The position numbers and the translations under genes were made by a program. A DNA stretch of 64,000 nt from Diogma glabrata. Taxonomy: Eukaryota > Arthropoda > Insecta > Diptera > Cylindrotomidae. Positions within the stretch are counted from its first letter, which is position 1. The number at the start of each line of letters is the position of its first letter. The notes beneath the pieces were generated by a model. It was not told the origin of the DNA and made no database searches. It saw nothing but the letters and a program-made list of their open reading frames with translations. Positions 46,068 to 57,352 of this stretch are shown here, in pieces. The stretch covers positions 79,558,796 to 79,622,795 of the forward strand of contig OY856187.1 in the NCBI GenBank assembly GCA_963693315.1, read 5' to 3'.

Positions 46068-48889
46068 ATATGTATTAAAAAAGAAATAAATACGGAAAAT
46101 TTGTATTATTTTACTCAGCAATATTACGGGGCCAGGCCCACCCTTGAACAATTTCTTAGATGCGCCAAGGGTTATTCGACATATAGACGCAAGAGCAGAG
46201 GTTTTCCGTAAGTATTTTGCCAATGACTTTGCCCTTTTTACAATTCAAACCAATTTAATAATAATTTTTATTCGTCAATGGCTTCTGAAACAGAACAATT
46301 GTTTGTATGCGGTTCATTAATTGATTGACTTAATTCAGCCGTGGCATATTTATTTCTAAGCAGATTTCTCAATACCACATGGCACGGTTTTCATACAAGT
46401 CATTAGATTTTGTTTTTTTTATCTAGCTCATACATGAATTGTATTTGTCCCGTCCGGAAAATTTTTTAGTGTCTTATGACAGACCCGACATGTATACCAA
46501 CGACCTTTGCTCTTACACACAATGAGATAGAACGCTCTGAGGTAAGAAAATGAGAATCGTGGAAAAAATGTTGAGTTACTGACTTCCTCATCCAAACGCA
46601 AACGTTTGTTGATCCTCTGTTAATGCCCCATCTACAATACCCCTCAGTTGAAAAAATCAAATTACTAAGATAGTGATTGGTTAATCTTTTACAATTTTAT
46701 TTGGAGAGGGTTGGTATTAGAGATTTAGCAATAAAACGTTATTGATGTGGATGAGTAGGGAACAATATATCAATCCCAAATACAGGAGTGAAAATAAAAA
46801 AAATATCGTTCTTACTCCTAAATCGAAATAAATATTTTCTTTTAAATACTCACAAATTTAATTTTTGCTTCAAATTTAATACTTTCCGTCGTAATAAAAA
46901 TAAATTATTTTTCTTAGTGTTTTGTTCAATTATGTAAGTATTGTTATTAAAATAAACAAAAAGAATGACGAAAATGTACTAATTTTCTTTTTCTGCATAG
47001 TGCACATGGAATAAAAGAAAATCGACGCCAAAGGAGTGAAATCAAAACAATAAAAATTTTACACTTCCGAGTAAGAACGACATTAAAAATATTAATTTGT
47101 GAATACTATATTAAGGAGGGAAAAAGCGCGTGATTATTTTTTTTAACAATAACAGTTTTTTTTAATTTCAAACGCACGGGTTTTGGCGTATTTTCGAAAA
47201 TATGTGTTTTTGTTCGTGCCTGCTCCTTAAACTCTGAAAAATAGCACAAAATTTAGTAAACTGATTCAACAAATACTTAAGCATTTGGTTCATCTTCTAA
47301 ATTGTGGGTAGGCATTGTAAAAAAAAATTATTATTTTTCTACGCGACTTGAGGTGTAATATGAAAGATGATTATTTTTGTTTTACATAATGATTTTGTTT
47401 TCAATATTAAATTGCTTTCACTGAAAAAAAAACTTAAACTAACGACAACCTAATCTCGAAGTTAACAGTTTATTATTCAAACAAAGAAAAAATACTTTCC
47501 AACAATTTCATGGTGATTGGGACAACTTCTCCGTCACGTGAACATTTTCCTGACAAAAGAATGGGGTTTATTTTTCATTTCAAAATAGAAGTATTTGAAA
47601 TTAAGTCCTTTTCTACCGAAATTAAATCATTTGTTTTTTTAATGGTTTTCAAAAAACTGAGAATCATCTCTTGGAATTATAATGAGAATAAATAATGATA
47701 TCAAGATCATTGACCTACCATATTGTTAGTCAACATATCAGCTAATTATAATGCATTGGTATAAACAATTGCTATCTTAGTTTTTGAGTTGCTTAAGAAA
47801 ATGTTATAAAACTACGTGTTATTTTCGTTACGAAAATTCATGAGATCTTGAGGAAACTTTTGTATGAAAATTAGCTGCAAACCCATCCGGGTATACTTGT
47901 ATATAGAAGATCTGAGTTATTTTCAAAATTTGACAATGGGGTCAGGGGCTAGTGAGTGGATCGCCAGAAAAACACTTTATTTTAAACTTCTTCAACTTTA
48001 AACACTCAGTTCTGACATTCAATTTTATTGAAATTTAATGCATAAGTTTTTTGTAATTTTTATAGTAGATTTGCAGCTCCCGGTTTGTCATTTCCGGTTA
48101 GATAGCTTTTTTTATTCTTATAAGAATATCACAGGTCACAACATTATAACATAAAGTTATGAAGTATTTTTGACGAATCTTTGATTAAACGTTTCAGTTA
48201 ATGTGACAAAGAAATAATTAGCTTTTGGTCTGTCTTGTATACAAAGTGATCGGCGATTTGTTTAATAGACACAAATGATGATTTTTAATTGACCTGATAT
48301 GTTAGTTTGTTGTGTATGATATGATCTTGATATCGATATTTTAATGATATCTTTCCGTTTCAAGACCGCCTGAAACGTTCTTGACAACTTTTTTTAGTTC
48401 GTAGTCTGTAGGTGTGTATCTATTGTGTATATTCGAGTGTAATCTTATTTAAATTATTACAATTAATTTGTTGTATAAAAAATAAATAGTAATAATGTGT
48501 ATTTGTGACTAATCCCTAATTGATCTATTATTAGTTGTTTGATGACTTCTTTGTTTAAGTTTTTCCAATTTCTTTTTGTAATTTTTAATTTTTCCTTTTT
48601 ACTTTGATTTATAGTATTGGATGATGCAATTAAATCATATTGTTTAGCTTTACAGCGTCAAAACAGACAGTAAAGTTAGTTTGACGTTTCAGTATTCCTT
48701 ATCCAGCAGTCTTGGCAACTACTTAGTTTTTAACTTTTTGGGTAGTTCTTGGCGCGACCCTTAAGGTCACACTCCCATCCCACTAGTTTCATTTTAAAGC
48801 GATTGCCATTGATATATTCCCAAAAAAATGATTCTGGAAAATATTAAAATGGAACAAAGAATTAATGATACATCCTTCTAAATAAAACT
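46068..48889. other. Mostly unrecognised, one dispersed repeat piece
   Basis: 48060-48130 contains CCCGGTTTGTCATTTCCGGTTAGATAG, matching the satellite-like material at 52900 and 53490. 47420 has an isolated CACTGAAAAAAAAACTT like the TA-element ends, without a partner end. No gene is supported; the minus-strand frame 46466-46660 has several Cys/His but no recognised domain. Confidence 0.4.
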
Positions 48890-49330
48890 ATCGTCTGTAT
48901 TATCCGGGTAAGAATAAGCTAAGAGGCCAAACCTGGCCATGCCCGCGCCACAGCTTTTGGGGGTTGAATCAGGCTTGACATTTTCAAACGGCCCAAACTT
49001 GGACTGATGTCCTGGGGCCAAGTCTGGCAAACCAGGCTGGGGCCAAATGTGGCAAATAAGACTTAGGCCAGGTCTACCAAACCAATCTTTTTCCAGACCT
49101 CCTTTAAATGTGTGGAAAGAGGTTGTGAAAAGAGTAAGGTATATGAAAATAAAGATAAACATAATATGGCCTGGACATGTTTACAATGATTAGGATGGTT
49201 AATATCGCGTTATATAATAAACTGAACCTTGGTTCAGTCTATGCATTTACAACTGGCCCAGACTGAAACCAAAGCTAACTAGCAAAGACTTGGCTCGACA
49301 ATACTGGCCCGAGATTGGTCCGTGGTTTAA
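48890..49330. repeat. Cluster of CCAGACTTGG-like palindromic motifs
   Basis: Variants of GGCCAAGTCTGG / CCAGACTTGGCC occur at least eight times in both orientations: GGCCAAACCTGGCC (48922), GGCCCAAACTTGG, GGGGCCAAGTCTGGC (49014), GGGGCCAAATGTGGC, GGCCAGGTCTACC, GGCCCAGACTG (49255), GACTTGGCTCG, GGCCCGAGATTGG. The patch is GC-rich compared with its surroundings. The frame 48878-49162 (-) is translated repeat. Confidence 0.7.
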
Positions 49331-51849
49331 TATTGTAAGTTTATAGTCAATTATTTTACCTCTGAATAATTTTGTTCCCGATTAGTTTCACTTTTATTAA
49401 TTTAAAACGATATTAATCACAAAATTAGATACATTAGATACATGGAAAATGCCAATGTGTTACCTAAATTTCTAAACCAAGTTTCTCTTATTAAATTTTT
49501 AATCAAATCAGTTATAAATTATTTGTCAACCATAACAAATATAATGTCTGCTTAAGCTACATATTACACATAAATAATTCTATTTTTAAAAAAACTACAA
49601 ATTAGGGCAATATCCCGGTTATTCACAATAAACTAATATATAAATAATTTCCTTTTTGATCATAACTAATTTTTCATAACAAGCACATCTTCCTAATCCA
49701 ATGGAACATGAGAAATAAATTTTCTTTCTCTCTTTGGAAAATCCCAAAAGAAATTTTTTTTATTTTTGATTCATCTTTTTATTTTTAAATAGACAAGAAA
49801 ATGTAAAAAGAATTTCAAAATAGGAAAATTTTATGTCTTTCGGAAGTCATTTTTCCACAAACAATTTTGTAATAATAATATTATTTTTATTAAAATATAT
49901 TTAGTCTTTTTAAGAAATAAATTGTTATTGTTATTATTATTATTGTAACGCCAAGTTTTTCTTTGTCTTATTTTTATGGAAGATGTTTTATGTCAAACTG
50001 AGTTACATTTTGCTCGTGGGTTTGATTTAATTAAACAAATATTAAGATGAAATGATTTATTGATTAATATGGAGAATGAAAATGTAGGTTTTTGGAATTT
50101 AAATGAATGAAGAGAATATAGATAACTGCATTGTATTGTAACATACTGAAAATGGGCAGTTTACTTTTTAAACCATATGGAGAAAATGGACAGTTTATTT
50201 TTTAACATAAGCATTTGAACCGAAACCAGTTTTTCTACGATAAAACTAAAGTTTGTCCACTTATGATACAGTTTTTAGTAATTTAATGTAAGATATTTTA
50301 TTATTGTTTACTTATCATGATAAAATCGCCTAAGTAGCTTTAACGGAAATGTAATATTTTTATTATGCACTAGTGCGAAATGAAATAAAAACTTAAATGC
50401 TTAACTTGTGAATAACAAATAAAAAAATTTCAATTGAAAATATAAAATATGATATGCATACAACTTTTTCAAATTACTTCAAATGATTTCAATTAATAAA
50501 AAATTTGATGTCTTTACAAGTTGTGTGTTTTTTGAAAGAATATATCTGTGTACCTTTATTTTATTAATCGAACTTTCTCAAACAAAGTAAAAAAATTATT
50601 TTATTTTAATAATCTCTCCTTAATCCGTTACAATCTTTTATTATTAATGTCAAAAACAAAGATAAATCTAAAACAAAATAAATTTATTTTATCTGTTTCT
50701 CATCCCACGTCGAATTTTCCTATTAAAACTAACAAACACACACAATCAGTCATCATATTCAAAATGCAACAACTCGTTCAGTGAACTGCAAATAACCTAT
50801 ATATTGGAACAAAAACTAATGCCACCATATGGTTTTCGTTAAGTTTTATGTTGTATTTTATTTCAATGGAAAATATTTCATGCCATCATCTGTATTCCCC
50901 GGCGGTTATTCTCTATGATAAATTACACATTATAATGAAAAATTATCTTCAGAAAATCAGATTTATTTTTAAAATATATTATTTTCTCATTCTCAACATA
51001 AAAACCATTACAACTAAAACCTGGGTATGGGTTTGTCTGTTTAAGGCAGGCTTTATCGCTTTATTGCTTTTTCAAGTGTTTGTCATTTATTTATATTTTA
51101 CCATTAATAATGAATCGATAAATTAATATAAATAATAATGATGGTAAGAAAACGATTTTTTTTAACGATTAAATACAGTTTATTTGAATAATTTATTGGT
51201 TTGAGGAATATTGCATTAGATGTGGTAGTGTAAATATTGAAGCCATTAAAATAGTAACCGGCAATGATGTTCTCTGTAACTATTAATTAAATAAACTAAC
51301 TATGACTAAGAGACAATAAACCAGATGTTGCTTTATTCTATGGTAGACGTTGTCTTACAATTTTTAGATAAAGAAAGATCAAGCTAAGTGGTTTTTAAAT
51401 ATTTTAAATTACAATTTTAAATAAAACAAATTTTCAACTTTAAAACTTCTTATAACGTTTTGAAAAGTTTGTTGAAAAGTTGATAAAAGAATTTGAACAA
51501 AATAAAATAAGTCTCAGTCCCATCAAGATTTACGTATCCACGAACCCTAACAATAAAAGACTTTGATTGAAATGACTTGACTATTGACTACGTTTTAAAA
51601 AATTTTCCCTTCTTTAAAATAGTTTATTGAGCTTAGTGTTGAATAAGTATTAAACGCAGTGATCTTTCGCTCGTTTTTTTGTTTCTAGTTCAAATTTTTT
51701 CAGAGGTTGGCAAGTGCTCGACTATTTAGTAGTTCTATTATCATTTGGTTTAGTTTGTCGAATCATCAGGGGTTAAACATGGTTCCTTTCTTTCTATAGC
51801 TCAAGAGCAAATGACAGAAAATATGAATATAGCTTAGGGTGTCAATTCA
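49331..51849. other. AT-rich stretch, nothing recognised
   Basis: Long runs of A/T with short motif-free frames (for example 50548-50784 and 50848-51126, +). No feature is supported. Confidence 0.5.
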
Positions 51850-52530
51850 ATTAAGGTACGATCTAAGATCAGACCGTAAATTATCATACTCAGAGCAGTC
51901 CAAAGAATGTGCAATGCGATATCATCCACATCACATGCACTTTCCATCGTCCCTTTCTCCAACACGTTTTAGCTTATCTCTAAATTTGAACTGGTCCGGT
52001 TAGAGCCTCCTTTTTATTCGCAGAAAGTAGATTGTGTTCCTAATGATGTGATACGTGTTTCTTTTCGACTTTTTAGCTACTGAGTATCTGTTGGCGCAGT
52101 TCCTGTTTTATAAATTTCCTTTCATTTGCATCACTTGAATATAGCCTTGAATCATGCAGAGCCACATGCTCCTTTGAGCGCCCTATAAATGTTGGTATGT
52201 CTTCACAATCGTATTCTTATCCTTACGTTTAAGTATAACAGTTTTGTGAGTCGAAAGGTTTGGTTTGTTGAGTTTACATCGTTCTTGTAAAAATTCTCTT
52301 GAGTTACCGGCTATTACAATTACGTGCGCAACCTCCAGAACTCCGTTCATCATACTACTGTCGTACTAAGCATAGACCCTTGCGGGGCACCTCTCGTTAT
52401 GATCTTCTTCACTGAATCTAGGTCATCCTTGATTATTGCTTTTCGTGCGTATAAGGAATTTCTCAGTAATTTCTGCAAATATTTTCTAGACCGTTTATCG
52501 TTTTAAGGAATTTATTTTGTTTAGATGGAA
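51850..52530 (-). pseudogene. R1-like LINE, RT palm to C-terminal zinc motif
   Basis: Near 52370-52400 the minus strand reads TRGAPQGSMLSTTV, the RT palm motif (usually GVPQGSVLGP). Further on, near 51960-51890, ERDDGKCM and CG precede DDIA and HTFF-like residues across frameshifts, fitting the C-x2-C...H C-terminal motif of R1-type ORF2. In between stops are frequent. The matching upstream RT part is at 53580-54200, separated by repeat material. It is heavily decayed. Confidence 0.5.
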
Positions 52531-53570
52531 AATCATTAGGTCAGGAAAGGTCACTAGTTTTTTTCGTTTGGTCGTATGCCGTTTTAGAGAATTTTCAAAT
52601 TTAGAATTTTGGGGGGGCTAGAATCCACTTGCTGTAACCCCTTCATACATGCCGTAAATCAGTTGGTTTTATTTTTATTATAGATGAATGATTGTTAGGT
52701 GAGAAAGGTCACTAATTTTTTTCATTTGGTCGTTTTAAAATTATAGACTTTTCAAGTTTTGAGTTTTAGGGAATTATAATTCACTCACGTTTAAATCTAA
52801 AATAACTTTTTATCCCGGATTATGATCTTATGGAAACTTGGGATATAAGGTTTTAGTCCTGTTATATAATATATTTCTGAAATATTAAATATTCCAATAT
52901 TTCTGCATACCAACTTCCGGTTTGTCACTTCCGGTTAAAAAGTTTTTTTTTCAGGTGTTTATCCCTACTGTAACCTACAATTACCGATCGATTTTCAAGT
53001 AACATGAGAATGATTTTATCAGTTTATGGAGTACATTGGATAAAGGGTTGGTCGTCCACCATACAACCATACAACTGCTGACTTTTCACACTTTGTTTTT
53101 AAGGTTTGTTGGGACAGACTTCATTCATTAATCAATTTTAATTACAATTTGAAAAAAGATGAAGAACTGATTAGTTTTTGGACAATATTGAGATAAGTGG
53201 TGGGAGGCCTCCCGAACACCTGTTTATTGTGTCACAATTTTTTCAATGTTTGTTGGGAGGATACAATATTCGTTCGTGAATGAATTTTGATGACACTTTG
53301 GAAAAAGATGCAAATAGGTATGGCAAGGAGCTGACTAGTTTTTGAGCGATAGTGAACAAAGTGGTGTGGGGTCCTCGAGCACCTGTTTTTTTTTTAAATC
53401 TCAATAGCACCTGTACCTGATAATCGAATTAGATGAAACTTGGTACAAAGGCATTTAGTACGGTTCACAACAGTTCTGCATCCCAACCTCCGGTTTGTCA
53501 CTTCCAGATAAAATTTTTTTTTACTTTTTCTCGTACAACAGAATTTATTTTTGTATACTACTGCTATCTT
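52531..53570. repeat. Satellite-like dispersed repeat inside the R1-like LINE
   Basis: Two adjacent units share GAAAGGTCACTAGTTTTTTT, TTTGGTCG and AGAATTTTCAAA-like blocks (near 52545 and 52685). Two further units share CTTCCGGTTTGTCACTTCCGG (52913) and CCTCCGGTTTGTCACTTCCAG (53488). The last motif also occurs near 48075. A GTTGGGACAGACTTCATTC / TGTTGGGAGG unit repeats near 53105-53345 with GGTGGGAGGCCTCC. No coding potential. Confidence 0.65.
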
Positions 53571-53579
53571 TAATATATT

Positions 53580-54200
53580 TATAATTAGAACTACGTGAAA
53601 TCTATAACATTAGTTAGCTTTTAATGAAAGTATTTGATGGATGAGCGAGCTAATACTATATATCCAGAATACTATGTGTCCAGAGCTGTGGTGAATTCAG
53701 CCTATGAACGCTGTGTTGATGAACGCTGTTTTTGCCTTGCCTATAGAATGCTCTGCCCAAAATGCCGATATACTACTTTTCAACGGTTGATTGGATGGCG
53801 TCAGCGAGTCTACATACCGACATTTCAGTAAAATGACCCTGCCGTAAACCATACTGCTTATCGGTCAGTCCACCATTTAAATCGATGCATTTTTGTAGCC
53901 TTATATTTATAAAAAAAATCCCAATACGAGTAGCATACATAATTGGTCAGTATGATGTTAGATCTAAACAAACTATCACCGACCTTAGTAATTATCACTT
54001 AGTAATACACAAAAACTGAGACAGCTATAAAAGACGACTGCTGTACAAATTTTACTATGTTTTGATCAGTCTCCATAATTTAATTGGCTGTGAAGTCATC
54101 TCGAATAGTCATAAGGTAGCAAAGCTACCCTCCTGACTTCTGCGTACTCGGGAGAGACCTTTGTATCATCTGGTAGCAATGGTGTCAAGTAACACTTTGT
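53580..54200 (-). pseudogene. R1-like LINE, RT fingers
   Basis: The minus strand reads TRIGIFFINIRLQKCIDLNG followed by GLTDKQYGLRQGHFTEMSVC and RLADAIQSTVEK (53770-53940). This is RT motifs 2a-3 as in R1/LOA elements (LSDRQYGFRxGRSTxDA). Upstream to about 54200 frames are broken. A stop follows STVEK. The plus-strand frame 53634-53831 is its antisense shadow. Confidence 0.7.
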
Positions 54201-54365
54201 TTGATGTACTGCATGAGGGCATGTTGTTGCAAACATTTAAACTTGCTACCATGTTGTTGCAAGCTTTTTAAATTTTCGGAGTAAAAGTTAAACCCTGGCA
54301 TTTTTTAAAAACAAATAAAAGTTCCACTTAATTGGGTTAGCATCTACTGCAATGTATACTGGAGC

Positions 54366-54716
54366 TCCAAACACATATTTGTCAACCAACAATATTGTCA
54401 ATTTCACCAAAATGGTTCACAACTTTGTGTAAAAATTTTATTCCATAACACAAATTTGTGATCACTGGTTTGTGTCGTAGTTTCGTAATTATGTATATAC
54501 CAGTTCATCATTTCTGGTTCTAAATTTTTAAATGAAACAATCAAGTTTGTCGTTGTGATTTTGACAGAACTGTGATTTTGACAGTAACTACATTTTGCTT
54601 ATCACATTCACAATATATTGTGTAGAATTTTACACCAATTTAGTATTTCGGAATACGAATGAATGTCACAATATTGTATAAATTTACAATATTGTGATTA
54701 CATTTATGTGTTTGGA
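54366..54716. mobile_element. Candidate MITE with TCCAAACACATA ends
   Basis: TCCAAACACATA (54366-54377) and TATGTGTTTGGA (54705-54716) are exact inverted copies. Subterminal ACAATATTGT palindromes occur near both ends (54390, 54610, 54665 and 54685). No target duplication is clear. Confidence 0.6.
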
Positions 54717-55394
54717 AATAAGGACCATGCTTCGCAAATCTCGTTTTGTAAAAAAATGAATGCACTGGTAGAGCTCTTAAGGATTCAATTAATAATCAGG
54801 TAAATCGTGAATATCGTTGTTAATTTTTTTTTTCTTCTAAAACTTCTGTAACACATTGCTACAAACGTAAAGATTTGTTCATGAGGCGGGTTTGTTATAC
54901 TTTTTTGAAATATGCGGCATGGTATAAAAGTAACCATGAAATCGGTAATATACTCGAGTGGAAACAAAGGACCATTTTTTGTGTGTGTTCCCAATGCTCC
55001 ATATATAAGCGTACGCTGTTCTCAAGTTTCTCACCTTTATTGAATTTCAAAATTCAGTCGACACAACTGATATCGGTAATGCGCCGGTGTATAAATAAAT
55101 AGTTGTTGGTCCATGGTTTGTTTTGTAGTGAAGATAATCAGTGAAGGTATATAATATAGAGTGTGTATATTATACAGTACGTTATAGTATAATCTATCGC
55201 AACTTTTGAATTTTATTATTTCAAAAATTGAAGCAGTTAAGTTTTAAGCCAAATATTTGATCAGATTAACCAAATCTGTAGCTTTTGTTCTAGTAGAGAT
55301 AACGAAATTTACGAAAAGGAACATTGCAGTGCAGCACAACACGAGAAGAACACACTCTTTTTATTTTCGTTTTCCAAAAATGACTATCTTTTTT

Positions 55395-55555
55395 GTTTTT
55401 CGTTGGGTTGCGAGTGAGGAGGGGTAAAAACAAAATTTCCAATCAAGTAGGATATCATTTGAAAGAGCACTTAAGTAATATATCAATTTTTATTTAACTT
55501 TACTTTATCAGTTTTAGTGTCAAAACGTGAGATTTTTACATCCCCTTTCTCCGTG
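55395..55555 (-). repeat. Inverted copy of the 285-bp satellite unit
   Basis: On the minus strand the order GTTTTTACCCCTCCTCACTCG, and on the plus strand ATATCATTTGAAAGAGCACTTAA, matches the unit at 32250-32310 and 31950-31980 in reverse. It shows that the 31-32 kb repeat is dispersed, not only local. Confidence 0.65.
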
Positions 55556-56509
55556 CTATGAGTCCTAACTTTTCGCCTTCACTTTTCCTTAATTCCGAAC
55601 TTGATGAACAAAAAAGTTGGAAAAATTCACAACGGCAGAATGTTTGGTTCATTTTTAAAGGAAAACATATAGTCCAAAAAATGACAATTTTCCCGTATAA
55701 TCCTTATAAACAAACACCTCCATTTCACGTTGAAACGTTCTACTTTGGCGTTTGACGAATAACTATTATTAAATTTTTATAAGCTATATTTTAATCTCGG
55801 AATACTTTTTTCGATAAAATCCTTACTTTTTTAGTTATTCGCGAAAAACCGTCTCAAAATGTGGTTTTTTGGTTAAAAAATTAACATGTTCACTCGCGAG
55901 TAAGTCTATTCTTCTATAGTCTATCTATTCTTATTTTGGACTTATTTTTAATAAATAATTTTTCACCGCCGAGAAGGGGTGGCATTCACTCCCATGGTAA
56001 AACCAACCCTCGACACAAGGTCAGCGTTGAAGTAGAGGGTAAGTAGAACCTTAATCTCATTTTTTGTGCAAATCACCGTATTTCCCGTTCAATGACTGTA
56101 CTAATAGCAAGGGTAGTAAAATACATTTTTAACTGTCATTTTAAAAACAATCTCAGAATTTAGTCCAGCCTACATTTGTACACAATCAATCTTATAGAAG
56201 ATCTTTTAAATGTAAGAAATTACCCTATGACAATCAAACATATTTACATAGTGCTGATGATCGTTTTAGAATGTATGGCGTTCGAGGTGATTAAGAATTT
56301 TACTTTCAATAATTGATCAATTCTGACTCATTATTAAACGATTTGGTACGGCTATATACTTGTAAGATGTATTAAGAATGAATATTATACAATTCTCTCG
56401 TACTTAAAATAACAATTTCAAGTATACCAAACATAAGACCGAGTATATTAGCTCTTATCCAAATCCAAACTACCCACCCTTTTCCCTACCACTAAAACAA
56501 TAAGCTTTA
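55556..56509. other. Unrecognised stretch
   Basis: 55965-56045 contains TTCACCGCCGAGAAGGGGTGG with an inverted-looking GGTAAAACCAACCCTCG, likely part of a dispersed repeat. No gene is seen. Confidence 0.35.
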
Positions 56510-57352
56510 AGCAAACGTGTGAATCTATCTATTATTGTCGAACGTCGAGCTTTGTTGCCTTTATCTCTAATTTTGGGCAATCGCTTTTAGTTTAGTTCGC
56601 CCTATTTCTTGCCGATTTATTTTGCTTCAGCTAGCACCGTTTTCTTCCACGTCATTGGCGGGCTTTTAACTTTCTGTATGGGTTCTACTCTAGAAGCATC
56701 CTTATTATATCTTCAGCTGATTTTCTCCGTGTATGGCCTATCCATCTCCGTTTTCTTTGTTTTATATCGGTTTTAATGTCTAATTGCTCTCTTTGCCGTA
56801 TAAGTTCCTGAATACTGATGGGTTTTGGCCAGAAGCATTTGATCATTCGTCTCAGGCATTTGTTCACCGACACTTTTATAGTTGGTTTGTTATCTTCCTT
56901 GTATGTTTCCATGTTTCACATCCGTACAGGAGTACTGACTTGACACATACATTTTTAACTTTGTCTTTCTTTACAGGACGGTTGCACTCCAGGCATATTG
57001 AATGTATGCTTGCCTTTGTTAATGCGCTGACTGAGATCTTCTTCGGTCTTGCCTGTTTTTGCCTGTACAGTATACAACCGAAATACACAAATTTATCAAC
57101 TTCATCCACTTGTGTGTTATTGATAGTAATTGGCGTACTCATTTTGGTGTTCAATCTCATAGCCTTTGTTTTTCTGATGTTGATACTAACTTCATGTGCA
57201 AGTCTTGATAGCTTCTGTATTGTCTGCTGTACGTCAGTATATGTGTGTGTAAGCAGGCAGATTTCGTCCGCGTAGTTCGCTACCACTACAACTGTTAAAT
57301 TAATTTCAGATTTCGATTTGCCACATTCGTCCACGGGTCCAGATGGATACAA
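56510..57352 (-). pseudogene. RTE-like LINE, RT palm to C-terminus
   Basis: Minus-strand frames 56876-57352 and 56685-56912 give VVANYADEICLLTHTYTDVQ, EVSINIRKTKAMRLN, VDKFVYFGCI, KSVLLYGCETWKHTRKI, CLRRMIKCFWPKPISIQELI and RRWIGHTRRKSAEDI. This is the RT palm/thumb and C-terminal region of an RTE-type ORF2. The catalytic YADD box reads YADE, so the second catalytic Asp is lost. A frameshift joins the two frames near 56890, and broken codons continue to about 56510. The 5' cut is at about 57352. It differs clearly in sequence from the RTE-like copy at 35-37 kb. Confidence 0.88.

Noticed and set aside
56784..57275. 163-codon plus-strand frame with hydrophobic segments
   Set aside because: It lies antisense to the RTE-like RT fragment, which has clear motifs.
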